From Pseudonocardia sp. MH-G8 (GTDB taxonomy: Bacteria; Actinomycetota; Actinomycetes; Mycobacteriales; Pseudonocardiaceae), in NCBI RefSeq assembly GCF_002262885.1, contig NZ_NKYF01000039.1, positions 1-64,000 of the forward strand: 64,000 nucleotides of DNA, written 5' to 3'. The position numbers were made by a program, and so were the translations under genes. Of this stretch, positions 15,815 to 22,830 are shown in pieces (position 1 is the stretch's first letter; each line of letters opens with the position of its first letter). The notes beneath the pieces were generated by a model, which was not told the DNA's origin, did not search any database, and saw only the letters and a program-made list of their open reading frames with translations.

Positions 15815-17107
15815 ATGCGTCGGCTGGATCGCCGCCGCTTCCTGAAAGCGGTTGCAGCGACCGGCACCGTCGCGGTGGCAGGCGCCTGCGCGTCCGGCCC
15901 GCCGGGTGCCGCCGCCGCCTCACCCGGGTCGGCCACCGTCCGGATCGGGTTCGTCAGCCCCGAGACCGGTGTACTGGCTGCGTTCGGCGAGGCCGACCAG
16001 TACGTCATCGCCGCCTTCCAGGAGCACGTCGCGCGCAACCCGATCCGGATCGGTGGCCGCAGCCACTCCGTGGAGGTCCTCAAGCGCGACAGCCAGTCCG
16101 ATCCGGACCGGGCGGCCGACGTCGCTGCGGACCTGATCCTCAACGACGAGGTCCACCTGATGCTGGTCTCGTCCACACCCGACACCACCAACCCGGTGAG
16201 CGACCAGTGCGAGGCCGGTGGCGTGCCCTGCGTGGCTGCGGCCACCCCCTGGCAGCCGTGGTCCTCCGGGCGGCAGGCGCCCGCGTGGAGCTACCTGTTC
16301 TCGTGGGGGCTCGACGACGTCGAAGCCGTGTACGCCGGCATGTGGGACCAGGTGGTGACCAACCGCACGGCCGGCGCGCTGTGGCCCGACGACCCGGACG
16401 GCCTCGCGTGGGCGAACCCCAACACCGGCGTGCTCCCGGGCCTGACCGCGCGCGGCTACTCGATCGTGAACCCCGGCAACCACGTCCCCGGCACGCAGGA
16501 CTTCTCGGCGCAGATCGCGGCGTTCCGCGACGCGCAGGCCGAGGTCTTGTTCGGCGTGCCCGCCCCGGCCGACTTCGCCGCGTTCTGGGGACAGGCGACG
16601 GATCAGGGCCACCGACCCCGGATCGCGACGCTGGGCAAGGCGCTGCTGTCCCCGTCGGACGTGGAGGCGCTCGGACCGCTCGGGATGAACCTGGGCACCG
16701 AGGTCTGGTGGTCGCCGGGCCACCCGTTCACCTCCTCGTTGACCGGCCAGAGCGCGGCAGCGCTCGCCCAGGCCTACAGCGCGGCGACCGGGCGGCAGTG
16801 GACACAGCCTCTCGGCCACGCGCACGCGCTGTTCGAGGTGGCGGTCGCGGCGCTGGCTTCGGCCGGCGCGGTCGAGGACCGCAGGGGCATCGCCGACGCG
16901 ATCGGGCGGCTGCGGCTCGACACCGTGGTCGGACCGCTGGACTGGACCGCGGGCCCGGTGCCGAACGTCGCCACGACGCCCCTGGTCGGCGGCCAGTGGC
17001 GGGCGGGCACCGCGAGCCCGTTCGAGCTGGTGGTCGTCAGCAACCCGGGGCACCCCGAGATCCCCCTCGCCGGCGCGGTCGAGCCGCTGCCGACGGCCCC
17101 GTCCTGA
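15815..17107 (+). CDS. Substrate-binding lipoprotein of an ABC transporter (urea/amide or branched-chain amino acid type)
   Basis: The 430-residue protein starts with a twin-arginine signal (RRLDRRRFLKAV) followed by a hydrophobic stretch and a lipobox-like VAGAC. It should therefore be exported folded and tethered to the outer membrane face by lipid. The mature part is a type I periplasmic-binding fold: VRIGFVSPETGVLAAFGEAD, LKRDSQSDPDRAADVAADLI and GTQDFSAQIAAFRDAQAEVLF are typical of the Leu/Ile/Val and urea/short-chain-amide receptor group. GGGGAGG precedes the ATG by a few bases. No permease or ATPase is nearby, so it is an orphan receptor or works with a distant transporter. Confidence 0.8.
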   Translation: MRRLDRRRFLKAVAATGTVAVAGACASGPPGAAAASPGSATVRIGFVSPETGVLAAFGEADQYVIAAFQEHVARNPIRIGGRSHSVEVLKRDSQSDPDRAADVAADLILNDEVHLMLVSSTPDTTNPVSDQCEAGGVPCVAAATPWQPWSSGRQAPAWSYLFSWGLDDVEAVYAGMWDQVVTNRTAGALWPDDPDGLAWANPNTGVLPGLTARGYSIVNPGNHVPGTQDFSAQIAAFRDAQAEVLFGVPAPADFAAFWGQATDQGHRPRIATLGKALLSPSDVEALGPLGMNLGTEVWWSPGHPFTSSLTGQSAAALAQAYSAATGRQWTQPLGHAHALFEVAVAALASAGAVEDRRGIADAIGRLRLDTVVGPLDWTAGPVPNVATTPLVGGQWRAGTASPFELVVVSNPGHPEIPLAGAVEPLPTAPS

Positions 17108-17113
17108 CGCCCG

Positions 17114-17536
17114 TCAGCCGGCGAGCTTGCGGAAGTCCCAACTCGTGATCTTGTCCGGGACCAGGCGCAGCCAGGCGTGCCGGCCGTCGTGGTGCACCGT
17201 GCCGCCGGTGTAGCGGTCGGCGAACAGCTGCTCGGGGCCCTCCAGCTCCGGCGCGGCTGCACCGGTGCGCGGCACCTCCCCGACGACCTCGACGCGCCCG
17301 CGCAGCTCGACGCCGCGCAGCTGGTCGTAGTCCTGCCCGGCGTCGACGACGACGGCGACGCGCGGGTCGCGTTGCAGGTCCGCCCAGCGCTGGCTGCGCA
17401 CCACCGAGGTGAGCCACAGCGCGCCGCCGTGCCAGGCGAACCAGAGCGGGGTGGCGTGCGGCCCGTCCGGCCCCACGGTGGCGACGCGGCAGGTGCGCTC
17501 CTCGGCGAGGAAGCCATCGACCTCCGCCGCTGTCAT
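17114..17536 (-). CDS. PPOX-class flavin/F420-dependent oxidoreductase
   Basis: This is a 140-residue split-barrel protein: EERTCRVATVGPDGPHATPLWFAWHGGALW is the conserved first barrel region that binds FMN or F420, followed by DLQRDPRVAVVVDAGQDY and WDFRKLAG at the end. Such proteins reduce small substrates with F420H2 or FMN, or act in haem-related chemistry; the substrate is unknown. The ATG at 17536 is used; GTG 17575 would add 13 residues. It converges with the substrate-binding protein (6-base gap). The 22-bp repeat array lies in its upstream region. Confidence 0.75.
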   Translation of the reverse strand: MTAAEVDGFLAEERTCRVATVGPDGPHATPLWFAWHGGALWLTSVVRSQRWADLQRDPRVAVVVDAGQDYDQLRGVELRGRVEVVGEVPRTGAAAPELEGPEQLFADRYTGGTVHHDGRHAWLRLVPDKITSWDFRKLAG

Positions 17537-17590
17537 CGCGATCCGCCGACCCCGCCGCTGCTCCCGCACGGACACCGACGCTACTGCCCC

Positions 17591-17794
17591 GCGCGAGGTA
17601 CGCACACCCGGACGGCGACTCGCGGGGCTGAAACCCCGACTCGCGGGGCGTGGGACCCCGACTCGCGGGGCTGGGACCCCGACTCGCGGGGCGTGGGACA
17701 GCGACTCGCGGGGCGTGGGACAGCGACTCGCGGGGCGTGGGACCGCGACTCGCGGGGGCCCCGCGAGTCGGGGCTGGGGGCGCGTGTGTCGCGG
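17591..17794. repeat. GCGAGTC element with seven-copy 22-bp tandem array
   Basis: Two arms flank a tandem array. The left arm (17591-17625, minus sense) and right arm (17759-17794, plus sense) both read CCGCGAGTCG, spacer, GGG(T/C)G(T/C)G, GTGT or GTAC, ending in TCGCG, so they are inverted copies. Between and including them lie seven direct copies of CGACTCGCGGGGCGTGGGAC plus 1-2 variable bases, starting at 17616, 17637, 17659, 17680, 17702, 17724 and 17746 (period 21-22). The last copy and the right arm form a 12-bp palindrome centred at 17758. The block lies between two minus-strand genes. There are no unique spacers, so it is not CRISPR. Confidence 0.8.
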
Positions 17795-17808
17795 GCTCGG
17801 GACCGGCG

Positions 17809-18864
17809 TCAGGGGAGGCGGCGGGTGTCGATCGGGTGGCCGCGGCCCACGGCGGCCAGCTCGGCGCGCGCGGAGCGGCGGCGCAGGGCCGGGCTGGCCG
17901 TGGCCGCGCGGTCGGCCATGCCGGCCAGCACCTCGCGCAGCGCCTCGTCCGCCGGCACCCGCGGTTCCCAGTCGAGCAGGTGGCGGGCCCGCGTGCTGTC
18001 CAGCAGCGGCACGGCGAAGGCGAGGTCGAGCCAGCCGGGGTCGACCGGTTGCAGCCGCAGCCTCCACGCCGCCGCGGCGGCGCCGCGCAGTGCTCGCGCC
18101 GGGAGGTGGACCGCACGGGCGCCGAGCACGGCGGCGATCACGTCGCGGGTGATCGGAGGGTCGGCCGCGAGGTTGAACGCACCCGTCGCCCGCCGCTCCA
18201 GTACCCGCACCACCGCGTCGGCGGCGTCGGCCGTGTGCATCAGCGGGACGGCGAGACCGCGGTCGAGCGGCAGCAGCGGTACGTGGCGCAGCAGCGCCGC
18301 GGGGACGTACGGGGGCACGGAGTAGCGCAGCAGCGCGCTGCCGATGCCCCGCTGGACCATCAGCCCGGGCCGTATCCGGGCCACCGCGGTGCCGGAGGGA
18401 TGGCTGCGCTCGTGCTCGTCGAGGATCCGCTCCGCGGCGGCCTTGTGCCTGCTGTAGGGCGACGAGGCGATGCCCTCGGTCGGCCACGACTCGTCCACCG
18501 GCTCCTTGGGGCCGGGCGAGTAGGCGCCGAGCGAGGACATGTGCACCAGGTGCGGTACGCCCGCGGCCTGCGCGGCCCGCACCACTGCACGGGTGCCGTC
18601 CACGCCGAGCCGGCCCAGGTAGCCCGGGTCGTGGGAGGGCTGGAAGCCCCAGGCCAGGTGGACGACCGCGTCGGCGCCGGTCAGCACCGGAGCCAGTGCC
18701 TCCGCTCCGGTGTCGGCGAGGTCGAGCGCCACCCAGCGCACGCCGGCGTAGGGCGGACCCGCGGGCGGTGGCCGCCGGCAGACGCCCACGATCTCGTGGT
18801 CGGTGAGCCGCCGCAGCAGGGCCGTGCCCACGTTGCCGCTGGCACCGGTGATGACGATCCGCAC
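17809..18864 (-). CDS. Extended SDR / NAD-dependent epimerase-like protein
   Basis: The 351-residue product has an N-terminal Rossmann fold with the extended-SDR motif VRIVITGASGNVGTALLRRL, then DLAD, VVHLAWGFQPS, SSLGAYSPG and the catalytic YSRHKAAAE (YxxxK). The substrate domain is of the nucleotide-sugar epimerase / 3-beta-hydroxysteroid dehydrogenase type. The GTG at 18864 is placed at the conserved first strand. It is divergent (55 bases) from the geranylgeranyl-reductase-like gene. It may oxidise or epimerise a pathway intermediate of the polyketide/prenyl gene group; this role is inferred only from position. Confidence 0.75.
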   Translation of the reverse strand: MRIVITGASGNVGTALLRRLTDHEIVGVCRRPPPAGPPYAGVRWVALDLADTGAEALAPVLTGADAVVHLAWGFQPSHDPGYLGRLGVDGTRAVVRAAQAAGVPHLVHMSSLGAYSPGPKEPVDESWPTEGIASSPYSRHKAAAERILDEHERSHPSGTAVARIRPGLMVQRGIGSALLRYSVPPYVPAALLRHVPLLPLDRGLAVPLMHTADAADAVVRVLERRATGAFNLAADPPITRDVIAAVLGARAVHLPARALRGAAAAAWRLRLQPVDPGWLDLAFAVPLLDSTRARHLLDWEPRVPADEALREVLAGMADRAATASPALRRRSARAELAAVGRGHPIDTRRLP

Positions 18865-18919
18865 CCCCCGCAGGTGCCCGCGGCAGGCGTCGGCAAACCG
18901 CGAGGGGTAGAACCGCACC

Positions 18920-20071
18920 GTGGACGATCTCGTCGACGTCGCCGTCGTGGGGGCCGGCCCGGCCGGGAGCGCCGCGGCGCTGCGCGTGCTGCAGCTGCGC
19001 CCGGATGCCCGCGTGCTGCTGCTCGACGCCGCGACCTTCCCCCGGGACAAGACCTGCGGGGACGGGATCGCCGCTCACGCGCTCGACCTGGTCGAGGGGC
19101 TCGGGGTGCCCGGCGTGTCCGCGCTGGGCCCGCCGGTGCCCAGGCTGCGGCTGCGCAGCCCGGGTGGGCGGGTGGTCGACCGCCTCTGCGCCCGTCCCAA
19201 CCGGGTGGTGCGGCGGACGGTCTTCGATGCGGAGCTGGTGGCCGCAGCCACGGCACGCGGGGCACGCCTGCACCGCCACCGGGTGCGCCGGCTCGAGGTC
19301 CGGGCGGACCGCGTCCTCGTGGACGACGTCGCCGCGGCTCGCGTGGTGATCGGTGCCGACGGCGCCAACTCCGTCGTTCGCCGCCTGCTCGGTGCCCCCG
19401 GCGCGCCACCGTCGACGGTTGCGGTGGCCGTGCGCGGGTACGCGCCGGTCACCCTCGACCCGGACGCGCTGGTGATCGAGTTCGCGCCCGGCCCCTACCC
19501 GGCCTACGCGTGGTCGTTCCCGCTGCCGGGAGGTGGCGCCAACGTCGGGTACGGGGTGTTCGACCGGCGCGGCGGCGGGTCGCGCGCCGAGCTCGTCGAG
19601 GCGTTGCGCGCGCTGCTCCCCGGTCAGGAGCCGGACCCGGCGACGGTGCGGGGTCACCACCTGCCGCTGTCGACCGGGCCACGCCACCAGCCCGACGGGC
19701 GGGTGCTGCTGGCGGGTGACGCGGCCGCGCTGGTCAACCCGCTCACCGGCGAGGGGATCTTCGATGCGCTCGCGTCCGGAGCGCTGGCCGGGCGCGCCGC
19801 GCTGCTCGGTCCGGCGGCGGGGGCGGCGCACCGGGCTGCCGTGCGCCGGGCGTTCCACCGCCACCACGTGCACGCCGGGATGCTGGCCCGGCTGCTGCGC
19901 CACTCCCGCTTCCTCGACGCCGCCGTGACCGCGGCGGCGCGGCACCAGTCCGTCTTCGACGCCGCGGTCGACCTCGGCCTGGGCCGCGGCACCGCCCCGG
20001 CCCACGCGCTCGCCCGCGTGGCGCTGACCTACGCCACCCTGCGGCGTCCACCGGCGCGCCCGGCCGCCTGA
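18920..20071 (+). CDS. Geranylgeranyl-reductase-family FAD-dependent oxidoreductase
   Basis: The 383-residue flavoprotein starts VDVAVVGAGPAGSAAALRVL (FAD GxGxxG) and shows FPRDKTCGDGIAAHAL, the segment typical of geranylgeranyl reductases and related prenyl-lipid reductases. It also has VIGADGANSVVRR and the second FAD motif LLAGDAAALVNPLTGEGI. Family members saturate double bonds of isoprenoid chains (chlorophyll, archaeal lipids, menaquinone) or hydroxylate aromatic rings. GTG 18920 is used. Its neighbours are a UbiA prenyltransferase, a methyltransferase and a type III polyketide synthase, which suggests it reduces the prenyl chain of a meroterpenoid or quinone. Confidence 0.8.
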   Translation: MDDLVDVAVVGAGPAGSAAALRVLQLRPDARVLLLDAATFPRDKTCGDGIAAHALDLVEGLGVPGVSALGPPVPRLRLRSPGGRVVDRLCARPNRVVRRTVFDAELVAAATARGARLHRHRVRRLEVRADRVLVDDVAAARVVIGADGANSVVRRLLGAPGAPPSTVAVAVRGYAPVTLDPDALVIEFAPGPYPAYAWSFPLPGGGANVGYGVFDRRGGGSRAELVEALRALLPGQEPDPATVRGHHLPLSTGPRHQPDGRVLLAGDAAALVNPLTGEGIFDALASGALAGRAALLGPAAGAAHRAAVRRAFHRHHVHAGMLARLLRHSRFLDAAVTAAARHQSVFDAAVDLGLGRGTAPAHALARVALTYATLRRPPARPAA

Positions 20072-20084
20072 CCCTGCCTCCAGA

Positions 20085-20180
20085 CCGCGACACACGCACC
20101 CCCTCGCCCCGACTCGCGGGGGGAGGGGGAGGGGGAAGGAGAACCCCCGCGAGTCGGGGTCCGGGTGTAGGTGAGTCGGG
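20085..20180. repeat. GCGAGTC element, inverted pair
   Basis: The left arm (20085-20120, minus sense) reads CCCGCGAGTCGGGG, spacer, GGGGTGCGTGTGTCGCGG. The right arm (20143-20180, plus sense) reads CCCCGCGAGTCGGGG, spacer, CCGGGTGTAGGTGAGTCGGG. They are separated by a purine-rich GGGAGG/GGGGAAGGAG spacer, giving a hairpin-capable element of about 95 bases that fills the gap between the converging reductase and UbiA genes. The arms match those at 17591-17794 and 121-157. Confidence 0.75.
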
Positions 20181-20194
20181 GTCTGCCGGCGCTG

Positions 20195-21016
20195 TCAGGA
20201 GGAGGCGACGAGCAGCAGCAGGACGGCGAGGGCCGCGGTCACCAGCACGGCGCGGAACGGTGCCCGCGATCCGGGCCGGCGTCCGGCACGGAACCCGGCC
20301 GCGAGCACCAGTGCCGCGACCAGGGGCACCGACCACGCGAGCACGGTTGGCAGCGGGGCGGCCACGCCGAGCACCACCGTGGCGGCGAGCAGCAGCAGCC
20401 CGGCCGCGGCCCGGCTGCCGGCGGCACCGAACCGGTGCGGCAGTCCGCGCACCCCGGTGGCGGCGTCGTCGTCCAGGTCGGGCAGCACGTTCGCGAAGTG
20501 GGCGCCCGCGCCGAGCAGCGCCCCCGCCGTCGGCAGCCACCACGGCACGGGTGCGCCGGGAATGCCGAGCAGCACGAACACCGGCAGCAGCCCGAAGCAC
20601 ACGAGGTAGGGCAGCACGGACCAGCGCGTGGCCTTCACCCCGAGGTCGTAGGCCCACCCGGCGCCCACGGCCACCAGGTGCACGACCCCCGCGAGCGCGC
20701 CGGAGGCGAAGGACAGGGGCACGCACACCACCGCGGCGACGGCGGCGGCGACGCCGACGGTCCGCACCGTGACCGCCCCTGCCGCCACGGGTTTGTCGCT
20801 GCGCCCGACCGCCGTGTCGCGCCCGGCGTCGAGCGCGTCGTTGAGCCAGCCGATCGACAGCTGCCCGGCGAGCACGGCGGCCGCGACGAACAGCACGCCG
20901 CGCGCGTCCCGGCCCGCGGTCACCGCGAGGGCCGTGATCATCGCGGTGACCGCGACCGTGGGCTCCGGGTGGCAGGCGCGCAGCAGCGCGAGCGGGGTCG
21001 CGACGGCGCGCAGCAC
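20195..21016 (-). CDS. UbiA-family prenyltransferase
   Basis: The 273-residue protein is almost entirely membrane helices and carries both aspartate motifs of the UbiA superfamily: NDALDAGRD in the second cytosolic loop and DLDDDAATG in the later one, which hold Mg2+-diphosphate of the prenyl donor. It should attach a prenyl chain to an aromatic or quinone acceptor in the plasma membrane. GTG 21016 is chosen (VLRAVATPLALLRACHPEP); the frame stays open to 21082 but would overlap the divergent methyltransferase gene, which starts only 25 bases away. The acceptor may be the type III polyketide made by the gene at 21763. Confidence 0.85.
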   Translation of the reverse strand: MLRAVATPLALLRACHPEPTVAVTAMITALAVTAGRDARGVLFVAAAVLAGQLSIGWLNDALDAGRDTAVGRSDKPVAAGAVTVRTVGVAAAVAAVVCVPLSFASGALAGVVHLVAVGAGWAYDLGVKATRWSVLPYLVCFGLLPVFVLLGIPGAPVPWWLPTAGALLGAGAHFANVLPDLDDDAATGVRGLPHRFGAAGSRAAAGLLLLAATVVLGVAAPLPTVLAWSVPLVAALVLAAGFRAGRRPGSRAPFRAVLVTAALAVLLLLVASS

Positions 21017-21041
21017 GCGCCCAGTCTGGCAGCCTGCAGTG

Positions 21042-21734
21042 GTGGCCCGCGCCCGCAACGACCCGGCCCAGTACGACGACATGGCCGGGCAGTGGTGGTG
21101 CCCGCGCGGGCCGTTCGCGATGCTGCACTGGCTCGCCGCCGCCCGCGGGGCCGTGATCCCGCCGCCCGTCCGGGAGGGCGCGGTGCTGGTGGACCTCGGC
21201 TGCGGCGCCGGCCTGCTCGCCCCGCACGTGCGCGGCTACCGGCACATCGGCGTGGACCTCACGGCCTCGGCGCTCGCCCAGGCCGCCCGGCACGGCGTCG
21301 TCCCGGTGCGCGCCGACGTCACCGCGGTGCCGCTCGCCGACGGTTGCGCGGACGTCGTGGCGGCGGGGGAGATCCTGGAACACGTTCCGGACCTGCCCGC
21401 CGTCGTGGCGCAGGCCTGCCGGCTGCTGCGACCCGGTGGCCTGCTGGTGATCGACACGATCGCGGCGACGGCGCTGGGCCGGTTCGTCGCGGTCACGCTC
21501 GCCGAGCGGGTGCCCGGCGGCGCGCCGCCGGGCATCCACGACCCCGCCCTGTTCGTCGACCGGGCCGAGCTGGTGCGCGAGTGCGCCCGCCACGGTGTGG
21601 CGCTGCGGCTGCGCGGCATCCGCCCGTCGGCGCCCGGGCTCGTGCGCTGGCTCGCCCACCGCGGCGAGACGGTGGCGATGGTGCCGGTCCCCACCACAGC
21701 GGTGCTCTTCCAGGCGGTCGGACGCCGTGGTTAG
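21042..21734 (+). CDS. Class I SAM-dependent methyltransferase, UbiG-like
   Basis: This is a 230-residue methyltransferase with ARNDPAQYDDMAGQWW at the N-terminus, as in UbiG-type O-methyltransferases, SAM motif I VLVDLGCGAGLL, the acidic loop IGVDLTASAL, and EILEHVPDLPAVVAQACRLLRPGG. It probably methylates a phenolic or quinol oxygen. Two consecutive GTG codons at 21039 and 21042 can serve as start. The start is only 25 bases from the divergent UbiA gene, and the type III polyketide synthase starts 28 bases after its stop, so the latter two form an operon. Confidence 0.8.
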   Translation: MARARNDPAQYDDMAGQWWCPRGPFAMLHWLAAARGAVIPPPVREGAVLVDLGCGAGLLAPHVRGYRHIGVDLTASALAQAARHGVVPVRADVTAVPLADGCADVVAAGEILEHVPDLPAVVAQACRLLRPGGLLVIDTIAATALGRFVAVTLAERVPGGAPPGIHDPALFVDRAELVRECARHGVALRLRGIRPSAPGLVRWLAHRGETVAMVPVPTTAVLFQAVGRRG

Positions 21735-21762
21735 CGCCGGCGCGGGTGGGGGAGCCGGAAGC

Positions 21763-22821
21763 GTGCAGCACCCCTCGGCGTACGTGGCGGCGATCGGCAC
21801 CGCGGTGCCCGGCGGGCCCATCGAGCAGGGACGGCTGTGGGACGGCTTCTTCGCCGCGCACTTCCGCGGTGACCGGGCTGCCGAGCGGATCTTCCGCGGC
21901 GCGGGCGTGCGGCGCCGCCACGCCGCGGTGAACCCGCTGCTCGAGGACGTGGGCGGGTGGTCGACCGCGCAGCGGATGCGCCGCTACACCGCGGAGGCGC
22001 TCCCGCTGGGGAAGGAAGCGGTGTCCGCCGCGCTGGACGCCGCCCGGCTGCGCCCCGACGAGGTCGGGCTGTTCGCCGTCGTCTCGTGCACGGGCTACGC
22101 CACGCCCGGCCTCGACATCCACGTGGCCGCCGACCTCGGCATGGCCGCCGACGTGCAACGGCTCGTGATCGGGCACATGGGCTGCTACGCCGCGATCCCC
22201 GGGCTGGGCGCCGTCTCCGACCACGTCACGGCGCGGGGCCGCCCCTCCGTGGTGCTGTGCCTCGAGCTGACGTCGCTGCACATGCAGCCACCGGCGCCGG
22301 ACCGCGGCCAGGTCGTCTCCCACGCGCTGTTCGGCGATGCGGCCGCCGCCGTCGTGGTGGTTCCGGGCCCGCCGCCGGTGGGGGGACTGGAGGTCGTCGA
22401 CGTGGCCGCGCTGACCGACCCCGGCACCGCCGACCACATGACGTGGGACGTCACCGACCTCGGCTTTCGGATGGGGCTTTCACCGGAGGTGCCCGCGGTG
22501 CTCGCCCGCCACGTACGCGGCATGATCACGGGCCTGCTCGGGCGGCACGGGCTGACCCTCGACGACGTGGACGGATGGGCGGTGCACCCCGGCGGCCCGC
22601 GGATCCTGAGCACCGTGGCCGAGCAGTTGCCGCTGCCCGACGGTGCGCTGGACGCGTCGCTTCGGGTGCTCGCCGAGCGCGGCAACTGCTCGTCGAGCAC
22701 CGTGCTCCTGGTCCTCGACGAGCTGCGCGCCGGCGGGCGGCCCCGCCCCGGGCGCCACGCCGTGGCGATGGCCTTCGGGCCGGGGCTCACGCTCTACGCG
22801 GCGCTGCTGCGGGCCGGCTGA
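21763..22821 (+). CDS. Type III polyketide synthase (chalcone/stilbene synthase family)
   Basis: The 352-residue protein contains the complete thiolase-fold catalytic triad: Cys in VIGHMGCYAAIPGL, His in WAVHPGGPRIL and Asn in ERGNCSSST. The C-terminal AMAFGPGLTLYAALL is the family GxGxxG-like loop region. It would condense malonyl-CoA (or methylmalonyl-CoA) onto an acyl starter to give a resorcinol, pyrone or naphthol; the starter cannot be read from sequence. GTG 21763 is chosen for a GGGGGA 9 bases upstream; GTG 21727 overlaps the methyltransferase stop and is an alternative. It converges with the FAD monooxygenase. Confidence 0.88.
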   Translation: MQHPSAYVAAIGTAVPGGPIEQGRLWDGFFAAHFRGDRAAERIFRGAGVRRRHAAVNPLLEDVGGWSTAQRMRRYTAEALPLGKEAVSAALDAARLRPDEVGLFAVVSCTGYATPGLDIHVAADLGMAADVQRLVIGHMGCYAAIPGLGAVSDHVTARGRPSVVLCLELTSLHMQPPAPDRGQVVSHALFGDAAAAVVVVPGPPPVGGLEVVDVAALTDPGTADHMTWDVTDLGFRMGLSPEVPAVLARHVRGMITGLLGRHGLTLDDVDGWAVHPGGPRILSTVAEQLPLPDGALDASLRVLAERGNCSSSTVLLVLDELRAGGRPRPGRHAVAMAFGPGLTLYAALLRAG

Positions 22822-22830
22822 GGGCGGGGC

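Noticed and set aside
17616..17770. Possible CRISPR array
   Set aside because: The 21-22 bp units are directly abutting with no unique spacers, and no cas gene is present.
17590..17770. Protein repeats (PRVAVPRPASRG-like) in a minus-strand frame through the array
   Set aside because: They are the translated 22-bp DNA repeat in a frame that continues antisense through unrelated genes; no start or domain supports a protein.
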